A stretch of 64,000 bases of DNA from Candidatus Pelagibacter sp. (GTDB taxonomy: Bacteria > Pseudomonadota > Alphaproteobacteria > Pelagibacterales > Pelagibacteraceae). A program made the translations under genes and the position numbers. Location of the stretch: the NCBI GenBank assembly GCA_028222445.1, contig JAOISU010000001.1, forward strand, positions 75,656-139,655. Reading direction: 5' to 3'. Below are positions 61,961 to 64,000 of the stretch, piece after piece; the first letter of the stretch is position 1; every line of letters begins with the position of its first letter. Below the pieces are notes generated by a model, which did not search any database, was not told the DNA's origin, and saw only the letters and a program-made list of their open reading frames with translations.

Positions 61961-62665
61961 ATGGATAAAATTGCTAAGGTTAAATCCATAAGTATTTGGG
62001 TGTTCGTTATTCCATTTATAGCAATAAATGCTTGTCTAATATTAATCACTCAATTCCACTCTTTATTTCCAAATCAAGAGCACATAGTACATAATTCATT
62101 ATGGCCTTATTTGGATGGTGGCCTATCTATCAGCAGAGCTGTAAGACCTTATCCTAGTTGGTTAATATTTAAACCAGCAATGTTTTTGACATCATTTTTA
62201 CTTATTAAATATTGGTATTATAACCGTGATATAATTTTAAATTTTAATGAAAATTATAAACATCTCAAAAAAATAATTTTTTTTGGTGTGGGTTCCGCTG
62301 TAGTTTTAAGTGTTCATTCAATATTTCTTGGGATTGAATTTGATAATAATTTATACAAACTATTTAGAAGGGTAATAATGTTTGTTTTTATTATATTTGA
62401 AATCACAGCACAAGCATATCTAGTTGCTGCACTATATTCTTTTAAAGAAAAATTATCTAAATTTACAAATATTAAAGTTTTAAAATTAAAATTAATTTTA
62501 GTTTCGGTATTAATTATTGTTGCTATAATTGCTATACCAGTGATTAGTTGGCCAGGAAATACCTTTAAATTTGTCAAACATGCTCTTGAATGGAATTATT
62601 TTTTAGGTGTCATAACTTTTTATTTATTAACTTTTTTTATGTGGAATAAAATAGAGCTTAAATAA
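61961..62665 (+). CDS. Six-helix membrane protein, possibly Frag1/DRAM/Sfk1-like
   Basis: The 234-residue protein has about six hydrophobic segments ('SISIWVFVIPFIAINACLIL', 'KPAMFLTSFLLIKYWYY', 'IIFFGVGSAVVLSVHSIFLG', 'VIMFVFIIFEITAQAYLVAA', 'LKLILVSVLIIVAIIAIPVI', 'NYFLGVITFYLLTFFMW'). The 'DGGLSISRAVRPYPSWLIFK' loop and the C-terminal 'EWNYFLGVITFYLLTFF' are reminiscent of the Frag1/PGAP2 family, but this is weak. Beside VTC and beta-helix genes it may belong to an envelope locus. Overlaps the convergent VTC gene by 8 nt. Confidence 0.6.
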   Translation: MDKIAKVKSISIWVFVIPFIAINACLILITQFHSLFPNQEHIVHNSLWPYLDGGLSISRAVRPYPSWLIFKPAMFLTSFLLIKYWYYNRDIILNFNENYKHLKKIIFFGVGSAVVLSVHSIFLGIEFDNNLYKLFRRVIMFVFIIFEITAQAYLVAALYSFKEKLSKFTNIKVLKLKLILVSVLIIVAIIAIPVISWPGNTFKFVKHALEWNYFLGVITFYLLTFFMWNKIELK

Positions 62666-63320
62666 AACCTGAGTCATTTAACTCAATAAAGGAATTGACG
62701 TACTTGGAGAATTTTCTATTTCTATTATCTAATTTATTATTATATATAAAATCATTAACATATTGTGACTCAGTTACTTTGTATTTTAGTTCCAATATTG
62801 TTTTATCTAAATTAATATATTTAGTGGGATAATTGTTAAAAATCTTTAAATTTTTATCAATAGTAAGTCTAAGTTTTTGATTGGGCAATTCATAATAATT
62901 TCTTAAATATTGAACAAAAACTGTTCTTTTAACATTTAATTTATTCTTTAGTATAAATTCTTGTTTTAAGAATTTCTCATCATTTATAAAATTGCTTAAT
63001 TCAGTATAATTATTAAAAAAGCCTAAATTTTTTACTGTCTTTTGAGTAACTGAGTTAATTTTTTTTTTTTCTTCAATAAAAATATTTGATTTATTAATTA
63101 AACCATACCATCTAATACGAATTTTTTTTCTATTACCAAAACCATTAATGTTGTCCCAAACATCATGAAAAGCAGTTGTGTCAAAATAAATTGAATTTAC
63201 TAATCTAGGCTCAAAAGCCTCAAAAAACATACCATTAATTAAAAATTGCCTAAAAGACTCATCTCCTTGATTGTACACAAATTTTTTTTCTATTCGGTTT
63301 TCATTAACTATATTTTTCAT
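62658..63320 (-). CDS. VTC domain-containing protein
   Basis: The tunnel-forming VTC/triphosphate-tunnel pattern is visible: 'RIEKKFVYNQGDESFRQFLI', 'VNSIYFDTTAFHDVWDNING', 'RKKIRIRWYGLINKSNIFIE' (basic strand), 'EKKKINSVTQKTVKNLG' and the terminal 'LDKTILELKYKV' . In eukaryotes this domain makes polyphosphate; bacterial members often occur with CotH kinases and DUF4956 proteins. The start overlaps the upstream gene (ATGA). 220 residues, cytoplasmic. Confidence 0.82.
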   Translation of the reverse strand: MKNIVNENRIEKKFVYNQGDESFRQFLINGMFFEAFEPRLVNSIYFDTTAFHDVWDNINGFGNRKKIRIRWYGLINKSNIFIEEKKKINSVTQKTVKNLGFFNNYTELSNFINDEKFLKQEFILKNKLNVKRTVFVQYLRNYYELPNQKLRLTIDKNLKIFNNYPTKYINLDKTILELKYKVTESQYVNDFIYNNKLDNRNRKFSKYVNSFIELNDSGFI

Positions 63321-64000
63321 CTATAAATATTTAAAATAATGTTTTTATCACTCATAGTGCCAGAGTAATTAATATCATTAATTGATAAATCAGTGCCTAT
63401 TGATTGAATTATTTTATCTTTATTAATAAATTCTAAATTATTTATGGTTAATGTGGGTTTCTCAAATTCTTTTTTTTTATTAAATAAAGCTATGTCATAA
63501 TTATTTTCTTTTAATTTTACATCATCTAAAAATGCAGAAGATCCATCTTTAACTGCAAGTGCTATATAATTATTAAAAAAATTAATATTCTTAATCTTTA
63601 TTTTAGATTCTTCCCCCACACTTAATCCTTTATCAGATACGTTTAATGAGTTTAAATTTTCACCATTAATATTAGCACCTGAAATATCTAAACAGTCATT
63701 TCCAACATCTGTGCAGCTTATGTTTTTGAAATTCATATCACCAAAATCTACATCTAAAGCATCTGCATTTATTTTATAAAAATAAATATCAGTTAGTTGT
63801 GATTTTGAGTTTATTATATTAATTCCATCTTCATTCTTTGAGTCTTTGATAATAATATTTTTTAATTTAAGATTTGAATTTATAAAATTTATACCCCCAT
63901 ATAAAATATAATTTTCTAAATTTGGTCTAGAAAGATTTTGAAATATTATATTTTTTAAATCAAAATTATTATCACTAAAAATTAATGATCCAGTACTATC
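63317..64000 (-). CDS. Parallel beta-helix repeat protein, C-terminal part (runs off the window)
   Basis: The frame is open to base 64000, so the N-terminus lies outside; Met at 63736 is internal. Repeated ~20-25-residue units such as 'FDLKNIIFQNLSRPNLENYI', 'LKLKNIIIKDSKNEDGINII', 'MNFKNISCTDVGNDCLDISG' and 'IKNINFFNNYIALAVKDGSS' are stacked beta-helix coils with N/D/G turns, as in pectate-lyase-like domains. In bacteria that pair VTC proteins with CotH-kinase family proteins such helices can be a C-terminal extension; that would fit this operon but is not seen here. Confidence 0.65.
   Translation of the reverse strand, partial: DSTGSLIFSDNNFDLKNIIFQNLSRPNLENYILYGGINFINSNLKLKNIIIKDSKNEDGINIINSKSQLTDIYFYKINADALDVDFGDMNFKNISCTDVGNDCLDISGANINGENLNSLNVSDKGLSVGEESKIKIKNINFFNNYIALAVKDGSSAFLDDVKLKENNYDIALFNKKKEFEKPTLTINNLEFINKDKIIQSIGTDLSINDINYSGTMSDKNIILNIYR

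Noticed and set aside
1..64000. CRISPR arrays, transposases, phage genes, rRNA genes
   Set aside because: I found no regularly spaced direct repeats, no transposase or integrase motifs, and no rRNA sequence; no long repeat pairs were noticed either.

Overview
The window looks like a chromosomal piece of a SAR11 bacterium (Candidatus Pelagibacter group, Alphaproteobacteria). The evidence is very AT-rich DNA, very short or overlapping gene junctions (TAATG and ATGA), few and small intergenic gaps, and a typical gene stock: TRAP and amino-acid ABC transporters, a SpeD-SpeE fusion, sulfonate catabolism, dissimilatory-type AprBA with a membrane anchor, and a tig-clpP-clpX-lon block. I see no insertion sequence, prophage, CRISPR array or rRNA operon. 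Two tRNAs are present: Met (CAT) and Leu (TAG).

Layout. 1-2.1 kb: the end of a 3-hydroxyisobutyrate-dehydrogenase-like gene, a flavin (PNPOx-fold) protein, and a 2-keto-4-pentenoate-hydratase-like gene whose N-terminal coding sequence survives but lacks a normal start codon. 2.2-5.4 kb: an inverse-autotransporter barrel without passenger, followed 1 nt later by a small secreted protein, plus a winged-helix protein and a secreted hydrolase. 5.5-11.3 kb: gamma-carbonic anhydrase-like protein, thioredoxin-like protein, LPS-type glycosyltransferases and an amino-acid ABC transporter without its ATPase. 11.3-15.5 kb: a spermidine-synthesis and methylthioadenosine-salvage cluster (speD-speE fusion, FucA-like class II aldolase, mtnA, mtnP, apt) that reads best as a DHAP shunt, not the classical methionine salvage pathway. 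15.5-19.8 kb: sugar-nucleotide and glycosyltransferase genes and tRNA-Met.

19.9-25.9 kb: proteostasis block lon, clpX, clpP, tig, led by tRNA-Leu with a good promoter. 26-29.7 kb: small genes, including several microproteins of 42-56 aa, a type-5 uracil-DNA glycosylase, a histidine phosphatase and a YbgC-type thioesterase. 29.7-35 kb: TRAP transporter (P, Q, M), NCS1 permease and SDR, all on the minus strand, with a textbook hairpin plus U-run between dctP and dctQ. 35.2-41.6 kb: a long plus-strand operon (GMC oxidoreductase, TerC-like, SDR, M23 peptidase, FkbM methyltransferase, FAH-family protein, M24-fold protein).

41.6-56.4 kb is a sulfur and one-carbon/organic-nitrogen section: PQQ dehydrogenase, FAD amine oxidoreductase, xsc (sulfoacetaldehyde acetyltransferase), suyAB (sulfolactate sulfo-lyase), a YeiH-type putative sulfate/sulfite exporter, a TauE/SafE exporter and aprA-aprB-aprM. 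Together these genes can release sulfite from C2 and C3 sulfonates and then export it or oxidise it to APS. Two nucleotide-sugar epimerases are embedded here. 56.5-61.8 kb: HIT protein, pabC-pabA-pabB, an MFS transporter and a cystathionine beta-lyase-like enzyme. 61.8-64 kb: a 27-aa extremely basic microprotein, a membrane protein, a VTC-domain protein and the C-terminal part of a parallel beta-helix protein that runs off the right edge.
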